A stretch of DNA of 64,000 nt from assembly GCA_045863555.1 (NCBI GenBank), contig BTUU01000004.1:124001-188000 (forward strand), read 5' to 3'. A program made the position numbers and the translations under genes. Numbering within the stretch: position 1 is the stretch's first letter; each line of letters starts with the position of its first letter. Of this stretch, positions 25,678 through 34,583 are shown piece by piece. The notes beneath the pieces were generated by a model, which saw only the letters and a program-made list of their open reading frames with translations, did no database searches and was not told where the DNA came from. The DNA comes from JACRLV01 sp045863555. Its GTDB lineage: Bacteria > Planctomycetota > Phycisphaerae > UBA1845 > Fen-1342.

Positions 25678-26511
25678 GCCGGCCGCACGAATCAGCGGAG
25701 TGAGTAGTTTCGCGACGACGCCGGGGGCGGCCGAGGTGCAGTGGCCGCCGAGGTGGCCGAGGCGGGCCCAAGCCGGCTGCCAAGTGAGCGCCTGTACGAC
25801 TTCTCGCCGCATGCAGCCGCCCGCCGCTGCGTTTCCCCAGCCAACCAACCCTGCCGCGGGGCCCCAGCGCCGGTCCGCCGTTCCGAGGATTGTCGTGCCC
25901 GCGCCGAGCATGACCCAGTCGAACGGGCTGTGGACGGATACCAGACGGGTGCGGCTGCCGCTCGCGGCGCGCTGCAGGTCGTGCCGCGGTGAGATCGCCG
26001 GCGCGATCAGGACTGCGGCGTCGACCGCCTCTCCCGCGCCGGCCAGTTTCTCGAGCGCCCGCACCGCAACCCAGCAGCCGCCGGACTGGGCCACAAGGCC
26101 GATCGTCGTCGCCGGATGCGCGGCGCGATGAGCGCGGATCGTATCGACAAGGCGGTCGGATTCTCGCTCGTGACGGGCCCGGCTGGCGAGGTTGACGATC
26201 GGCCGAATGATCGGAAAACCGCGATTCCACTCGACGACGCGGATTGCCCCGCGCCAGCCGCCGCGAATCAGGCCGAGGACGACGCGAATCTGCGCCAGGC
26301 TCGGGCCTTCGATCCCGCCGAGCACGAACACCACGCCGCGGCGGCGGCGCAGCGGCGTATCGAGCCGGCGCAGGAACGTGCGGAAGAGAAAGAAGTGCGG
26401 CAGCGTGATCGCGAGGCCGATGAGGGGGTCGAGCAGCACGCCGACGAGGCCGATCAGGTGCGAGAGCCGGACGCCGCAGGGCCGGTCGGGATGTTCGGAG
26501 ATGGCCGCCAC
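25579..26511 (-). CDS. Alpha/beta-hydrolase-like protein of unknown substrate
   Basis: The product has 310 residues. A hydrophobic N-terminal stretch (LIGLVGVLLDPLIGLAITLPHFFLF) suggests membrane association. A nucleophile-elbow-like VAQSGGCW (Ser in A-x-S-x-G), a possible acid in HSPFDWVML and a His in GHLGGHCTS give an alpha/beta hydrolase pattern, although the elbow is not canonical GxSxG. VVFVLGGIEGPSL near the start resembles a beta-strand plus oxyanion loop. The start is a GTG at 26509-26511. The C-terminal 33 residues are encoded antisense to the end of the 24760 gene; either the overlap is real or the end of one of the two genes is eroded. Divergent from 26646. Confidence 0.6.
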   Translation of the reverse strand: MAAISEHPDRPCGVRLSHLIGLVGVLLDPLIGLAITLPHFFLFRTFLRRLDTPLRRRRGVVFVLGGIEGPSLAQIRVVLGLIRGGWRGAIRVVEWNRGFPIIRPIVNLASRARHERESDRLVDTIRAHRAAHPATTIGLVAQSGGCWVAVRALEKLAGAGEAVDAAVLIAPAISPRHDLQRAASGSRTRLVSVHSPFDWVMLGAGTTILGTADRRWGPAAGLVGWGNAAAGGCMRREVVQALTWQPAWARLGHLGGHCTSAAPGVVAKLLTPLIRAAGSLAVERTGHARLFNRIENDRAGGQSDLVVDAG

Positions 26512-26645
26512 CGCCCGATTCTATCCGGAGGGCGGAGTGCGCGAATCGACCGGTTCATCGACAACCGGCCGGCAAGAAAAGGGTCGCGGCGGTTCCAGAC
26601 GCGCCCCGAGCTTCGCTTTCTCGCGTGCTCTCGTATCATGTCGCC

Positions 26646-27434
26646 ATGATCGAACGTGACTTTCAACTGCCCAATGCGCGGATCTTTTGCCGTGTCATCG
26701 GCGACGGGCCGCCGGTGCTGTTCGTTCACGGTTTTCCCATTTCGGGCGAGATGTGGTACGCGACGGCCGACGCCCTCGCCAACCGGTACCGATGCATTAT
26801 TCCCGATTTGCGGGGCCACGGGCGCAGTGAAATCAGCCAGTCCATCTCCATGGCCGAATTCGCGGACGACCTCGCGGGTGTGCTCGACGCGGTCGACGAA
26901 CGCCGTCCCGTCGCACTGGTGGGCCTTTCGATGGGCGGCATCATCGCGCTGGAGTTTTTCCGCCGCCACCGGCCGCGCCTCCGCGCCCTGGGTCTCATCA
27001 ACACGCGTGCGAACGCCGAAAACGCCGAGGGGGTCGAGCGGCGGCGGAAAATGGCCGAGGCCGCGCTTCGGCAGGGCACCGGGGCGATCGTCGAGCTCAT
27101 GATCAGCGGGCTCTTCGGCCCCGGATTTCCCCGCGACCAGCGCGACGCCTGGCAGGCCCGCATGTCCGCAACACCGGCCGTGGGCGCTGCCGCGGCCGCG
27201 CTCGCACTGGGGGCGCGGCGTGAGTCCTACTCGACGCTGGCCGAGATCGACATCCCGACGCTCGTGGTCGCCGGGGATCGCGACACGATCACGCCGGTGG
27301 CGACGCTGCGCGAGATCCACGAGGGCATCCGCGGCTCGCGCTTCGAGATTTTCGAAAACTGCGGGCACGTTCCCCCGGTCGAATTCCCGGACCGGTTCAC
27401 GGCGCTGCTGCGCGAATTCCTCGAGACGACCTGA
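26646..27434 (+). CDS. Alpha/beta hydrolase
   Basis: The product has 262 residues and is a classic single-domain alpha/beta hydrolase. It has the oxyanion motif FVHGFP, IIPDLRGHGRS, the nucleophile elbow VGLSMGG, the acid in VAGDRDTITPV and the catalytic His in ENCGHVPPVEFP. There is no signal peptide, so it is cytoplasmic. The overall pattern resembles 3-oxoadipate enol-lactonase/BioH-like enzymes, but substrate cannot be assigned. The ATG at 26646 is preferred over an ATG-like start seven codons earlier. A TATCAT at 26634-26639 lies very close to the start. It ends at a strong terminator. Confidence 0.85.
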   Translation: MIERDFQLPNARIFCRVIGDGPPVLFVHGFPISGEMWYATADALANRYRCIIPDLRGHGRSEISQSISMAEFADDLAGVLDAVDERRPVALVGLSMGGIIALEFFRRHRPRLRALGLINTRANAENAEGVERRRKMAEAALRQGTGAIVELMISGLFGPGFPRDQRDAWQARMSATPAVGAAAAALALGARRESYSTLAEIDIPTLVVAGDRDTITPVATLREIHEGIRGSRFEIFENCGHVPPVEFPDRFTALLREFLETT

Positions 27435-27498
27435 CCTTCGGCGGCGATCGAACCGCGGCGACGACACGCCGCGGTACACCCGCTCCGCTGCGCATGAG

Positions 27499-27535
27499 CG
27501 GGCCCGGGTCGCAACTCCATTACGACCCGGGCCCG
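27499..27535. terminator. Bidirectional intrinsic terminator
   Basis: The 13-bp perfect GC-rich stem cgggcccgggtcg / cgacccgggcccg has an 11-base loop and a short gtttt tract downstream on the plus strand. It separates the convergent hydrolase gene and the dockerin-protein gene. Confidence 0.75.
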
Positions 27536-27560
27536 AATCCGTTTTGATCAAACTCCGCGC

Positions 27561-29441
27561 TTACTGCCCGAAATTCGCCAGCAGCAGCGACAGATCGTTG
27601 AGATCCGTGTCGCCGTCACCGTCGATGTCGGCCACGCAAGTCGCCGTACAGCCGAAGTCCGACAGCAGCATGGCCAGATCCGCCAGCGTCACGGCTCCGT
27701 CGCCATCGAGATCGCCGGTCACATCCGGCGTCTGCGGCGCGGGCGCATCGAACGACACGGCCGGATTCACCGCCGGCTTGAAAAGCCCGAGCTGGGCCTG
27801 TGCGGTGGTGGGCGGCTGATCGGCCTCGAACCAGAAGTTGTACATCGTTCCCCAGCGCAGCGCGTTGGAGTTCGGATTTTCCTGGAACGTCTGCGGGCTG
27901 GTCCAGCGGACGGAGTTGGCCGTCCTCGTGGAGATCCAGTTGGTGTTGTCGTACAGTTCGCCCGAGTGGTAATTCACGTCGTGGAAACCGATGTTGGTCA
28001 CGTCGACGCCGTCCGGCACGGGGATTTCGAGCCGTCCGCCCGAGAGATCGGAGTTCATGTTGAAGACGGCGTAGTCATAGAGCCAGCGGCCGTTGCCGAG
28101 GTCGGTGACCTTGGTCGCGGTGAGGAAGCGGCCCTCGCCGGGGACGTCGATCTGGCCGTCGACGACGCGCGTATCGACGATCCCCGCGCCGAGGCCGTTC
28201 GCCCGCCACGCACGGATGGCGGGGATGCCCGTCTGCGGCGCGCCGGAGAGGTTCAGGTTGTACGAGGCGTCAACCGTCACGCGCTTGTAGGTGGCGTTGT
28301 TGGCGATGTTGCCCGCGGCGGCATCGTCGGTGGCGATGTAATGCCCCTCGATGAAGTACTGCGCGCCCGGGAAGTTCGCGGACGCGAGGTCCGTCTGCGC
28401 GACCTGGAGCCGGCGGCCGATCGTGGCGTCGTACGTCCAGGCCGGGATGGCCTGCATCGCGCCGCTGAATCCGTTGATCCGCGAGCGGGCCTGGAGATTG
28501 GACTGGATGCCATTCCAGCCCGAGCTGTACACGTCGAGGCAGCCCGAACCGAGGACGTTGCCGCCCTGGCCGTTGCAGGTCAGGCCGCAGCCGCTGCCCG
28601 CGGCCGCGCAGCACGCGGTCTTCGCGAAACCGAGGCCGATCTGCATCAGCCGGCCGTTGTGGAGACGATAGGCGTTCATGGCGAGGGCCGGCGTGCCGTC
28701 GTTGATCCACTGGAGATTCTGATTGCCGACGTTGCAGGTGTGCGAGCCGATGGCGTAGCCGCGGACGCCGCCGACGACGCCGTAGTTGCTCATCGACTGG
28801 ACATCGCGGAGCTGAACATCCGGCCCGGCCCGCGGGGTCGGCCCGGGCAGGTCGGCGGTCTGCGGGAATTCTCGGGCGAGCGGAAACGCCCGCGTGAAGA
28901 TCATCTCGGCGTCGAGCGCGAGCGTCCCAATGAGCTGGCCCGCGGCCTGCGGTGCTCCGAGCGCCCCGGCGAGCGATTCGCTCACGCGCAGCCAGCCCGC
29001 GGAGACTGCCAGGTGGAAGGTCGCGGCGTCGAAGTCGTACGCCGGACCGGTTACTTCGAACAGCGGGCGGTGATTCGATGCGTCGTAGATGATGAAATCG
29101 ACGCCGGCGGCCGGGTCGGTCACCGCGATGCCCACGCGATCGACCGTGATGCTCGCCGCACTCGACGCGATCACCAGCGAATCCACAAACTCGACCGTGC
29201 CGCCGAGCATGCGCCGCGGCGCGCCTTCGACGACGGCGAGTTCCAGCGAGCTGTGATCGGCGGTTCGACTGCCGTCGAGCGACGAGCCGGTGAGCGCGAG
29301 GCCCGCGGTTTCGGCGAGCTGGGGATGGATGGCGATCCGGCCGGCCGCGGCGGTGCTGAGGTAGTTTTCCTGGTTGAGATTCTGGGCCGGCGCAGTCGCA
29401 ACGCAACCTGCCAGCAGACCGATTGCAAGAATTCGGTGCAT
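27561..29441 (-). CDS. Secreted dockerin-type protein
   Basis: The product has 626 residues with a signal peptide (ILAIGLLAGCVATAPAQ). The large middle part is beta-rich and Cys-containing (TACCAAAGSGCGLTCNG) and unrecognised. The final about 55 residues are a dockerin-like pair of calcium loops: DLDGDGAVTLADLAMLLSDFG and DIDGDGDTDLNDLSLLLANFG. Dockerins normally bind cohesins; in planctomycetes such C-terminal repeats are frequent without cellulosomes and may serve sorting or anchoring. The ATG at 29439-29441 has GAGGAG at 6-base spacing. The middle region is too diverged to name. Confidence 0.8.
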   Translation of the reverse strand: MHRILAIGLLAGCVATAPAQNLNQENYLSTAAAGRIAIHPQLAETAGLALTGSSLDGSRTADHSSLELAVVEGAPRRMLGGTVEFVDSLVIASSAASITVDRVGIAVTDPAAGVDFIIYDASNHRPLFEVTGPAYDFDAATFHLAVSAGWLRVSESLAGALGAPQAAGQLIGTLALDAEMIFTRAFPLAREFPQTADLPGPTPRAGPDVQLRDVQSMSNYGVVGGVRGYAIGSHTCNVGNQNLQWINDGTPALAMNAYRLHNGRLMQIGLGFAKTACCAAAGSGCGLTCNGQGGNVLGSGCLDVYSSGWNGIQSNLQARSRINGFSGAMQAIPAWTYDATIGRRLQVAQTDLASANFPGAQYFIEGHYIATDDAAAGNIANNATYKRVTVDASYNLNLSGAPQTGIPAIRAWRANGLGAGIVDTRVVDGQIDVPGEGRFLTATKVTDLGNGRWLYDYAVFNMNSDLSGGRLEIPVPDGVDVTNIGFHDVNYHSGELYDNTNWISTRTANSVRWTSPQTFQENPNSNALRWGTMYNFWFEADQPPTTAQAQLGLFKPAVNPAVSFDAPAPQTPDVTGDLDGDGAVTLADLAMLLSDFGCTATCVADIDGDGDTDLNDLSLLLANFGQ

Positions 29442-29587
29442 GGGCGCTCCTCTGAAATTTGAGAGTATGACTGTGCGCGGCCCGGCTCGATCGGCCCGCA
29501 CCCCCGAACGCCGGCAGGTTACCCGCTCCGAGCGGCGGATTCCAGCCGATTTTCTGCGCGTTTTCGAGGCGTGGATTCGGGCGCGCC

Positions 29588-29616
29588 GCGACAGTGGCCG
29601 AGGCTGTTACTATGAT
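29588..29616 (+). promoter_or_regulatory. Sigma-70-type promoter for the small gene at 29637
   Basis: GCGACA (29588-29593, four of six -35 bases) and TATGAT (29611-29616) are spaced by 17 bases. The ATG follows about 20 bases after the -10. Confidence 0.45.
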
Positions 29617-29636
29617 TTTGACAAAGGGGTGTGCGG

Positions 29637-29921
29637 ATGGTTCTCAAGGAAAAAGAGACTGACCTGATCGAACTCGGCGTCTCGCTGAGCCAGCTCAAGA
29701 AGCTGTATGTCGCATTGTTTCGCCAGCTCCACAGCGGCGGGGCGCAAAATATCGACGATCTCGACGAAGACGACATGCTCCTGACGCTCCAGACGTATCT
29801 TCAGCGGCGGGCCCGCGCGGCCGGCGTCGACTGCACGAATCACTCGCTGTGGGAGGCGTTTCTGGACATCCGCGACGCCCCGTCGTGCGAGGCGCGGTTC
29901 TCGAATCGTAAGCCGGAATGA
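29637..29921 (+). CDS. Small hypothetical protein
   Basis: The product has 94 residues and is acidic and helical. It begins VLKEKETDLIELGVSLSQLKKLYVALFRQL and has a well-formed second helical half. The ATG at 29637 has an aaagggg SD about 8 bases upstream and a plausible promoter, so it is probably expressed. No family was recognised. The stop is 11 bases from the convergent UvrC-like gene. Confidence 0.6.
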   Translation: MVLKEKETDLIELGVSLSQLKKLYVALFRQLHSGGAQNIDDLDEDDMLLTLQTYLQRRARAAGVDCTNHSLWEAFLDIRDAPSCEARFSNRKPE

Positions 29922-29932
29922 CGGACGCGCTG

Positions 29933-31159
29933 CTATCCGTGCGCCTCGGTCGAGGGCGGCGCGGGTTCTGACGCACCGGGCAGGCCGGCGTCTCCCGCCT
30001 GCGCCGCCGCACTTGCCTCGCCCCAATCCTGTTCACTGGATTCCGGCGCAGCTTTGCGACTGCGCGCCTCGGCGATGAAACGCTGCGCGACGGCGGCGTC
30101 GTCGCCGGTGTCGTCGACCAGCACCGCGGCGGCCCGGTCTTTGTGCTGAAGCAGGTGGCCGAGCAGCCACGAGTTCTCCATGCGGACGACATCGTCGGTC
30201 TCGGGCGGCGCGATGCGGCTTGAGCAGAGCCAGGCGGGAATGTCGCTCGACAACCGGCGCTCGAGGATAATCGGGCCGTCGAGGAGCGTACCGCGGTCGA
30301 AGCGCCAGACCTTCCATGCCTTCCGCCGGGTCGCGGGCAGGCCGAGGAGGCAGCGCATTGCGTCGTCGCGGCGGATCGTCGGCTGGGCGAATTGCGTCCA
30401 TTCCCGCGCCGTCGCCAGTTGCACCTTCAGCAGTGCGGCGGCTTCAAACCGCAGGGCCCGGGCCGCGTCGCGCATGCGTGATTCGGCGTCCGCCATCCAC
30501 GCCTCGCCGCCGCCGCACGCGAAAGTCCACGCGGCCCGGCAGCGATCGACATAGGGCGACAGCGGCGCACCGCCGTCGCAGGGGGCATCGCAGCGGCCCA
30601 TCTCGGCATAGGCGCAGCGCTGGCCCGCGGGGGCACGGCGGACCTGCTCCGGATAGCGGCAGAGATCGAACAGATCCCAGAGCTGCTCCAGCGCCTGCTG
30701 GCAGGCGCGGTGCGTCGGCCAGGGACCGACAACCTGGCCCGGAACACGCCAGATTCGATCGGTCACGCGAATTTCGGGGATCGCCACGGACCAGTCGACA
30801 TTCAGGTAATGGGCGGGACCGAACGCGATCAGATCGCGATAGCGGTCCGGGTAGAGCGTGCGGGCAAGACGGTAGAACCACAGGCGGGCGTCGAAGGGAC
30901 ACGCCACCGGCCGCCAGCGCACGCCGCGTGCGATCGCGGCGAGGTCGGTCCGGCGCGTCGGCTCATCCGACGGCGAAAGGAGCCGGGCAGTCATCCAGCG
31001 GCGCAGGTGCTGCGTCGAGAGAAGCTGGATCGGCCGTTCAGCCTCGTCGAAAAGGAGCAGCACGGCCGCACAGCCGGGCAGCGGCGCGAGATCGGGTTCG
31101 GTCGGCCGGCCGGCCCAGGCATGTCGCTCGGGCAGTGCCTCCGTGAGCGCAGCCGGCAT
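29933..31159 (-). CDS. UvrC-like protein with degenerate GIY-YIG domain and intact Fe-S cysteines
   Basis: The product has 408 residues and resembles the N-terminal half of UvrC (nucleotide excision repair). PGCAAVLLLFDE...LLSTQHLRRWM aligns with the UvrC GIY-YIG domain, but the two catalytic tyrosine/glycine motifs are lost while the Arg after them remains. The cysteine ligands of the UvrC iron-sulphur cluster are kept: C at CRYPEQV and then CAYAEMGRCDAPC (C-x7-C-x3-C). A UVR-like helix follows (RALRFEAAALLKVQLATAREW). The C-terminal endonuclease-V-like and HhH parts of UvrC are absent. It starts 20 bases after aceE on the same strand. It may bind DNA or a partner without cutting; no such role is established. 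Confidence 0.75.
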   Translation of the reverse strand: MPAALTEALPERHAWAGRPTEPDLAPLPGCAAVLLLFDEAERPIQLLSTQHLRRWMTARLLSPSDEPTRRTDLAAIARGVRWRPVACPFDARLWFYRLARTLYPDRYRDLIAFGPAHYLNVDWSVAIPEIRVTDRIWRVPGQVVGPWPTHRACQQALEQLWDLFDLCRYPEQVRRAPAGQRCAYAEMGRCDAPCDGGAPLSPYVDRCRAAWTFACGGGEAWMADAESRMRDAARALRFEAAALLKVQLATAREWTQFAQPTIRRDDAMRCLLGLPATRRKAWKVWRFDRGTLLDGPIILERRLSSDIPAWLCSSRIAPPETDDVVRMENSWLLGHLLQHKDRAAAVLVDDTGDDAAVAQRFIAEARSRKAAPESSEQDWGEASAAAQAGDAGLPGASEPAPPSTEAHG

Positions 31160-31179
31160 GGATCAGCCCCTGTGCGCGA

Positions 31180-33858
31180 CTACGAAATCGACGGATCGGG
31201 GGCTTCCGGCCGGATGCCGAGTGGCTTCATCGCGGCCGCGAGTTTCTTTCGATCGAACTTGTCGCGCTGCGCGAGTTCGTAGAGCGCCGCGTAGGCGATG
31301 TGCTCGGCGCTGATCTCGAAGAAGTCGCGGAGGGCCTCGCGGCTTTCGCTGCGACCGAAGCCGTCGGTGCCGAGGCAGCACATGCCGGCCGGCGTCCAGC
31401 GCTCGATGCGCGAGGCGACGGCGCGGATGTAGTCGGACGCCGCGATGACCGGCCAGGGCTCCTTTTCGAGCTGCTGCATCACGAACGGCTTGCGCGGCGA
31501 TTCGGCGGGATGGAGGCGATTCCAGCGGTCGGTGCGCGCGCCGTCGCGGAAGAGCTCGTTGTAGCTGGTGACACTCCAGACGTCGGCGGCGACGTTGAAT
31601 TTTTCGCGGAGGATCTCCTGCGCCTTGAGGGCGTTGCGGAGGATGGTGCCGCTCCCGAAGAGGTGGACGCGCGGCAGCTTGCCTGGAGACTCGGCGGCTC
31701 TCAAACGGTACATGCCGCGGAGGATGCCTTCCTCGGCCCCGTCGGGCATCGCGGGCTGCTCGTAGACCTCGTTGTACGCGGTGATGTAGTAGAAGACGGA
31801 CTCCTGCTCTTCGAACATGCGGCGGATGCCGTCGCGGATGATGACCGCGAATTCGTAGGCATAGGCGGGGTCGTAGGCGAGGCAGTTCGGCACGGTGGAG
31901 GCGTGCAGATGGCTGTGGCCATCCTGGTGCTGGAGGCCCTCGCCGTTTAGGGTTGTGCGGCCGGCGGTGGCTCCGACGAGGAACCCACGGCAGCGGATGT
32001 CGCCGGCGAGCCAGATCTGGTCGCCGATGCGCTGGAAGCCGAACATCGAGTAATACGTGAAGAACGGGATCATCGGCATGCCGTGGGTGCTGTACGCGGT
32101 GCCGGCGGCGACGAACGAGGCCATCGCGCCGGCCTCGGTGATGCCCTCTTCGAGGATCTGGCCGTTCTGGCGCTCTTCGTAGCGCATGAGCTGGGCATGG
32201 TCGACGGGCTCGTAGAGCTGCCCCGCGTGGGCGTAGATGCCGTAGGTGTTGAAGAGGGCTTCCATGCCGAACGTGCGGGCCTCGTCGGGGACGATCGGGA
32301 CGATGTGCTTGCCGAGTTCCTTGTCTTTCAGGAGGCGGCCGAGCATGCGCATGTACGCCATGGTGGTGGACGCACCCTTGCCGCCGGAGCCGCCGAGAAA
32401 CTCGCCGAAGAGATCCCTCGACGGGGCGGCCAGGGAGACCGACTTCGCGCGTCTTGCGGGCACGTGCCCGCCCAGCGCGCGGCGGCGCTCCATCAGGTAT
32501 TCGTACTCTTGGCTGCCCTTCTCGAAGCGGAAGAACGGCGTATCGCTCGCGATCGTCTCGTCCGTGATCGGGATCTCGAAGCGGTCGCGCACGTAGCGCA
32601 GCTCCTCTTCGTTCAGCTTCTTCTGCTGGTGCGTGACGTTGCGGCCTTCGCCCGCCTCGCCCAGCCCGTAGCCCTTGATCGTGCGGGCGAGAATCACCGT
32701 CGGGCGGTCCGCGCAGGCCTCGGCGGCGCGGTAGGCTGCGTAGACCTTGGCCGGATCGTGCCCGCCCAGGCGCAGGTTGCGGATCTCGTCATCGGTGAGG
32801 TGCTCGACCATCTTTGCGAGCCGCGGATCGCGCCCGAAGAAGTGCTCGCGCGAGTACGCGCCCGACTCGACGGTGTAGCGCTGCCACTGGCCGTCCACGG
32901 TCTCGTTCATCGCCTGGACGAGCAGGCCGTCGGTATCCTGGTCGAGGAGTGCATCCCACTCGGTGCCCCAGATGCACTTGATGACGTTCCAGCCGGCGCC
33001 CGTGAATGCCGCTTCGAGCTCCTGGATGATGTTTCCGTTGCCGCGCACGGGACCGTCGAGGCGCTGGAGATTGCAGTTGATGATCCACTTCAGGTTGCCG
33101 AGCTGCTCGCGGCTGGCCAGGGTGATGGCGCCGAGGCTCTCGGGCTCGTCCATCTCGCCGTCGCCGAGAAAGGCCCAGACGCGGCTCTGACTCGTGTCGA
33201 CCAGCCCGCGGTCGAGCAGGTACTCGTTGAATCGCGCCTGGTAGATCGAGCCGATGGGGCCCAGGCCCATCGAGACCGTCGGGAATTGCCAGAACTCCGG
33301 CATCAGCCATGGATGCGGATAGGACGAGAGCCCCCCGCCCGCCGCGAGCTCACGCCGGAAATTCAGCAGGTGCTGCACATCGAGGCGGTGCTCGAGAAAC
33401 GCGCGGGCATAGATGCCCGGAGAAGCGTGTCCCTGGAAGTAGATCTGGTCGCCCGATGTCGCCTCCGTCGCGGCGCGGAAAACGTGGTTGAAACCGACCT
33501 CCCAGAGCGTCGCCGCCGACTGGTACGTCGAGATGTGCCCGCCGATTCCGTCCAGCTTCTTGTTGGCCAGCACGACCATCGCCATCGCGTTCCAGCGGAT
33601 GGCGCTCTTGATCCGCCGCTCGATCGCGCGGTCGCCGGGAAAGTCCGGCTGCTGATCGGCCGGGATCGTGTTGATATAGGGCCGGTTGGCGCTGAAGGGC
33701 ACGGCGACGCGATTGCGTTCCGCGTAGGCGCGGAGCTGGTCGAGGAGGAATTCCGCCCGCTGGCGGCCCGACTCGTTGATGACGGACGTGAGTGAATCGA
33801 GCCATTCGAGCGTTTCGGTCGTATCCACGTCGATCCGGTTCGGAAGCGGTCGCAGCAT
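31180..33858 (-). CDS. aceE: Pyruvate dehydrogenase E1 component (homodimeric)
   Basis: AceE decarboxylates pyruvate with thiamine diphosphate and passes the acetyl group to E2 lipoamide. From the ATG at 33856-33858 it has 892 residues, close to the standard 887. Recognisable blocks include DGIGGHISTYQSAATLWEVGFNH, FQGHASPGIYARAFLEHR, the TPP motif VWAFLGDGEMDEPES...INCNLQRLDGPV, the DQIWLAGDIRCRGFLVG block and the ending DFFEISAEHIAYAAL. E2 and E3 genes are not in the window, so the complex is split. Upstream extension of the frame is Arg-rich and unlikely. A good promoter lies about 140 bases upstream. Confidence 0.97.
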   Translation of the reverse strand: MLRPLPNRIDVDTTETLEWLDSLTSVINESGRQRAEFLLDQLRAYAERNRVAVPFSANRPYINTIPADQQPDFPGDRAIERRIKSAIRWNAMAMVVLANKKLDGIGGHISTYQSAATLWEVGFNHVFRAATEATSGDQIYFQGHASPGIYARAFLEHRLDVQHLLNFRRELAAGGGLSSYPHPWLMPEFWQFPTVSMGLGPIGSIYQARFNEYLLDRGLVDTSQSRVWAFLGDGEMDEPESLGAITLASREQLGNLKWIINCNLQRLDGPVRGNGNIIQELEAAFTGAGWNVIKCIWGTEWDALLDQDTDGLLVQAMNETVDGQWQRYTVESGAYSREHFFGRDPRLAKMVEHLTDDEIRNLRLGGHDPAKVYAAYRAAEACADRPTVILARTIKGYGLGEAGEGRNVTHQQKKLNEEELRYVRDRFEIPITDETIASDTPFFRFEKGSQEYEYLMERRRALGGHVPARRAKSVSLAAPSRDLFGEFLGGSGGKGASTTMAYMRMLGRLLKDKELGKHIVPIVPDEARTFGMEALFNTYGIYAHAGQLYEPVDHAQLMRYEERQNGQILEEGITEAGAMASFVAAGTAYSTHGMPMIPFFTYYSMFGFQRIGDQIWLAGDIRCRGFLVGATAGRTTLNGEGLQHQDGHSHLHASTVPNCLAYDPAYAYEFAVIIRDGIRRMFEEQESVFYYITAYNEVYEQPAMPDGAEEGILRGMYRLRAAESPGKLPRVHLFGSGTILRNALKAQEILREKFNVAADVWSVTSYNELFRDGARTDRWNRLHPAESPRKPFVMQQLEKEPWPVIAASDYIRAVASRIERWTPAGMCCLGTDGFGRSESREALRDFFEISAEHIAYAALYELAQRDKFDRKKLAAAMKPLGIRPEAPDPSIS

Positions 33859-33996
33859 CGTTTGGGTCTTCCATTCTGTCGGTTGCGGCTCGGGACGCCG
33901 GGGACAGCGTCCGAGGAGAACCCGGTGAGTCTTCGACGAAAGCGCTCTCAGCTCCGCCCTCTCGGCCCCTCGGGGCGTTGCGTTTCCAAGCGGGAT

Positions 33997-34025
33997 AGAG
34001 TAGCATTCCCGACCCGGTTTGGCAA
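33997..34025 (-). promoter_or_regulatory. Sigma-70-type promoter for aceE
   Basis: On the minus strand TTGCCA (+ strand 34020-34025) and TACTCT (33997-34002) are spaced by 17 bases. The leader would be about 130 bases and contains a short GC palindrome near 33965-33976. The -35 matches five of six consensus bases. Confidence 0.55.
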
Positions 34026-34154
34026 AGCTCGATGAGCCGGCGAACGGCCGGGCAGAGTAGCGCCGGAATGACGAGCGCTGAGCGTCCGGCAGCGCCGCGG
34101 CTATCGACCCGGCCGGGAGGCGACCTCCGCGGCCCGCAAGACGAGGAAACACCC

Positions 34155-34469
34155 GTGTACGCGATCATCGAAGACAGCGGCAAGCAGTTCAAGGTCAGCC
34201 AGGGCGATCATCTCCTCGTCGACGTGCGCGATCTCGCCGAAGGTCAGTCTGAACTGACGTTCGACAAGGTGCTGATGGTCGGTGAAGGCGCGGGGTCGAA
34301 GATCGGCGCGCCGTACGTGGCCGGGGCGAAGGTGGCTGCGAAGATCGTCGCGGCAATCAAGACGCCGCGGGTGACGGGCATCAAGTTCAACCGCCGCAAG
34401 GGCTACCGCAACAAGTGGGGCCACCGGCAGCCGATGCTCCGCGTCGAGATCACCTCGATCAACGGATAA
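34155..34469 (+). CDS. rplU: 50S ribosomal protein L21
   Basis: The product has 104 residues. It begins MYAIIEDSGKQFKVSQGD, the L21 signature, and ends with KFNRRKGYRNKWGHRQPMLRVEI, the rRNA-binding tail. The GTG at 34155 has a GAGGA SD 7 bases upstream. In most bacteria rplU is followed by rpmA (L27) and obg; here the next gene encodes an exported protein, so the usual cluster is broken. Divergent from aceE. Confidence 0.97.
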   Translation: MYAIIEDSGKQFKVSQGDHLLVDVRDLAEGQSELTFDKVLMVGEGAGSKIGAPYVAGAKVAAKIVAAIKTPRVTGIKFNRRKGYRNKWGHRQPMLRVEITSING

Positions 34470-34583
34470 TTGCGGTCGCGGGCTGAGAGTCTCCTGATAT
34501 ACTTCGCGGGCGTCCGCGGCAGGTCGGCAACCGCCGGCGAGCCGTCGACGCCTTCGCTGTTCCCGGGCTGCAAGGAGGCTGCC

